Source: Epiperipatus broadwayi (Eukaryota; Onychophora; Udeonychophora; Euonychophora; Peripatidae). From it: DNA of 64,000 nt. How positions within the stretch are numbered: position 1 is the stretch's first letter; the number at the start of each line of letters is the position of its first letter. Below the pieces are notes generated by a model. It searched no databases, was not told the origin of the DNA, and saw only the letters and a list, made by a program, of their open reading frames with translations. Shown one piece after another: positions 62,340 to 64,000 of this stretch. A program made the position numbers and the translations under genes. The stretch is taken from positions 2,399,820 to 2,463,819 of the forward strand of contig JAQFVV010012476.1 of assembly GCA_028023455.1 (NCBI GenBank), in the 5' to 3' direction.

Positions 62340-62620
62340 TATCCACATGATATCTCATTTTCATTTTACTTATGAAAGAGCTAGAAGCAGTTCCTTTTTT
62401 TTATCAATAGTTCATTTACAAGTTCATTTATGAGAAGAAGTTTGGAAACAGTCTAATTCAATAATAGTTCATTTTGAATCCATTGATGAGAAGAAGCTTG
62501 GGAATATTCTAATTCAACAATAGTTCATTTTGAATCCATTTATGAGAAGAAGCTTGGGAATATTCTAATTCAACAATAGTTCATTTTTGTATTCCTTTAT
62601 GAGAAGAAGTTTGGTAGCAG
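62340..62620. repeat. Tandem repeat, period about 57 bp
   Basis: Four or more units containing ATAGTTCATTT, a TGAATCCATT-type block, TATGAGAAGAAG and TTGG followed by TCTAATTCA. The two middle units are almost identical; outer ones are diverged. Confidence 0.8.
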
Positions 62621-63260
62621 TTAAGCATTTATGATTCATATGACATTTTGTTATTTTATGAATTATTACTGATTGGTAAACATTTAAATTCAGCAATTCT
62701 TGGTTTGTGGAGCATTCATCATTTGGTAATTAAAGCATTTATAATTTAGTCAAATATAAAAGTATATTCTTATACATAAACTCTGTTACATTATAAGAAG
62801 CTTAGAAGCAGTCAAGCATTTATGATTTATAGAGCATTTCATCATTTTATGAATTATTACCGATTGGTAGACATTTGAACTCAGCAATTCTTGGTTTGTA
62901 GAGCATTTATCATTTGATAATTGAGGCATTTATAATTTAGCCAAATATAAAAGTATATTCTTACACATAAACTCTGTTACATTATAAGAAGCTTAGAAGC
63001 AGTCAAGCATTTATGATTTATAGAGCATTTCATCATTTTATGAATTATTACCGATTGGTAGACATTTGAACTCAGCAATTCTTGGTTTGTAGAGCATTTA
63101 TCATTTGATAATTGAGGCATTTATAATTTAGCCAAATATAAAAGTATATTCTTACACATAAACTCTGTTTGGTTTGTGGAGCATTTATCATTTAGTAATT
63201 GAAGCATTTCTAATTTAATCAAATATAACAGTATATTCATACACATAAGTTCTGTTACAT
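62600..63260. repeat. Tandem repeat, period about 191 bp
   Basis: The units starting at 62791 and 62982 are nearly identical (TTATAAGAAG ... ACTCTGTTAC). A diverged unit precedes them (from about 62600) and a shortened unit (from about 63169) follows, in which about 100 bp are deleted. Each unit has an internal partial repetition (GCATTTATGAT, GCATTTCATCA, GCATTTATCAT). Non-coding. Confidence 0.85.
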
Positions 63261-63345
63261 TACTCAGATAGAAGTAGTATGCAATTAAAGCATTTTTAAT
63301 CCATATAGTAAATACGTTCAAATATTTTTATAAATTAATTTGCGT

Positions 63346-63600
63346 ATAACCATTTCATAACTTCATTTTATAATGTATGATAAACATGTTCTAATATTTT
63401 ACAAAATAAATTCTATGTAATTATTTCATAACTTCACTTTATAACGTATGGTAAAGATGTCTTAATGCTTTATTAAACAAAATGTATGCAACCGTTTCAT
63501 AACTTCACTTTATAACATATGATAAAAATATTTTAATATTTTATAAAAATAATTTTTATGTAGACATTTCATGATGTCAATTTATAATCTTGATAAAGAT
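63346..63600. repeat. Tandem repeat, period about 73 bp
   Basis: Four units with TTTCATAACTTCACTTTATAA, GTATG(A/G)TAAA and a TTTTA(T/C)AAAATAA-type end, starting near 63349, 63421, 63493 and 63567, the last one diverged. Confidence 0.8.
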
Positions 63601-64000
63601 GTATAGACATTCCTATAACATAATTACCTTCCAGTTTTGCAGTCCAGTTTATTCAAAAAGAAGGCAGATTATTTCATCTATGTAAAGTCATGGCACAGCG
63701 TGGAGAGACTAAAGCCGCTAAATTACCCCAGTGACATCATAATTCCTCTAGGAAAGCTTTCTTTTTCCATTTTAATGAGTCAGAAGAATTAAGTAATACA
63801 CTTTTTTTTTTAAAAAAAAGATTTAATATGTTCTGCCTCTCTGTGTAAGACGAGAGAGAAAAAAAAGTTCTTTTCTTCTCACGACGTGTCTAATTTGAAA
63901 TACTGCCTCAGTTTAACTCAAGTATCTTCTTTTTTTCTTTTTAATGATTGGATAATTAATTTCTTTTCTTTTTATTGAGACATATAAAAAAAAATAAGAT
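63601..64000. other. No gene seen
   Basis: Non-coding DNA with pyrimidine and poly-A runs near the window end. Confidence 0.5.

Noticed and set aside
62340-63600. CRISPR-like array
   Set aside because: Repeats are contiguous with no unique spacers of constant length, and the context is an animal genome; this is an ordinary tandem repeat.

Overview
The window reads as intergenic, transposon-packed DNA from an AT-rich animal genome. The reasons are the very high A+T content with long (TA)n and (ATT)n microsatellites, and relics of RTE/BovB-like LINEs, SGNH-ORF1 (CR1-like) LINEs, Penelope-like elements (PLEs) with GIY-YIG endonuclease, Ty3/gypsy elements and a tRNA-derived SINE. There are no operons, bacterial promoters or prokaryotic genes. 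I cannot name the clade from sequence alone; a lophotrochozoan or other invertebrate is my guess. No host protein-coding gene can be called with confidence. The one non-transposon-looking reading frame (2672-2926, minus) is unrecognised.

Layout. 1-13 kb: mostly featureless AT-rich DNA with a 300-bp hairpin carrying a hammerhead-like core on both arms (1053-1349), a second fold-back element (8768-8933), an RTE scrap (2281-2355) and PLE-tail motifs (11.37 and 11.52 kb). 11.9-18.7 kb: a decayed minus-strand gypsy pol (14.3-16.3 kb), flanked by a 180-bp inverted repeat, then a 2.2-kb LTR (16500-18734) that runs into a 500-N assembly gap. 19.2-23.3 kb: little apart from a 200-bp (ATT)n tract. 23.4-26.7 kb: a nearly full-length, frameshifted RTE/BovB-like LINE. 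26.7-33.4 kb: diverged repeats, a truncated SINE, a decayed LINE, and two PLE 3' ends in perfect opposition (31.9-33.4 kb).

34-52 kb is a nested set of insertions that can be ordered from its target-site duplications. A decayed LINE (ORF1 with coiled coil and SGNH-esterase relic, then endonuclease and RT) is split twice. One insertion is a 1.1-kb tandem/inverted repeat composite flanked by a 15-bp duplication (36034-37145). The other is a 12.4-kb minus-strand gypsy with 2.5-kb LTRs flanked by GAAG (39186-51599). That gypsy in turn carries a 2.0-kb solo LTR flanked by AGTAC (42079-44116), of the same family as the LTR at 16.5 kb. The LINE resumes at 51604 with its C-terminal zinc knuckle.

52.8-54 kb holds a decayed Penelope RT, and 54.5-54.6 kb a tRNA-like SINE with target duplication. 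55.1-61.9 kb is a younger gypsy (1.43-kb LTRs, nearly identical) inserted in a (TA)n tract; its gag region is essentially absent and pol carries a few frameshifts and stops. 62.3-63.6 kb is a set of tandem repeats with periods near 57, 191 and 73 bp.

The most interesting material is the RNA-like side: hairpins and tandem/inverted arrays with hammerhead-ribozyme-like cores, sharing a window with PLE machinery, which resembles the described animal retrozyme/PLE relationship.
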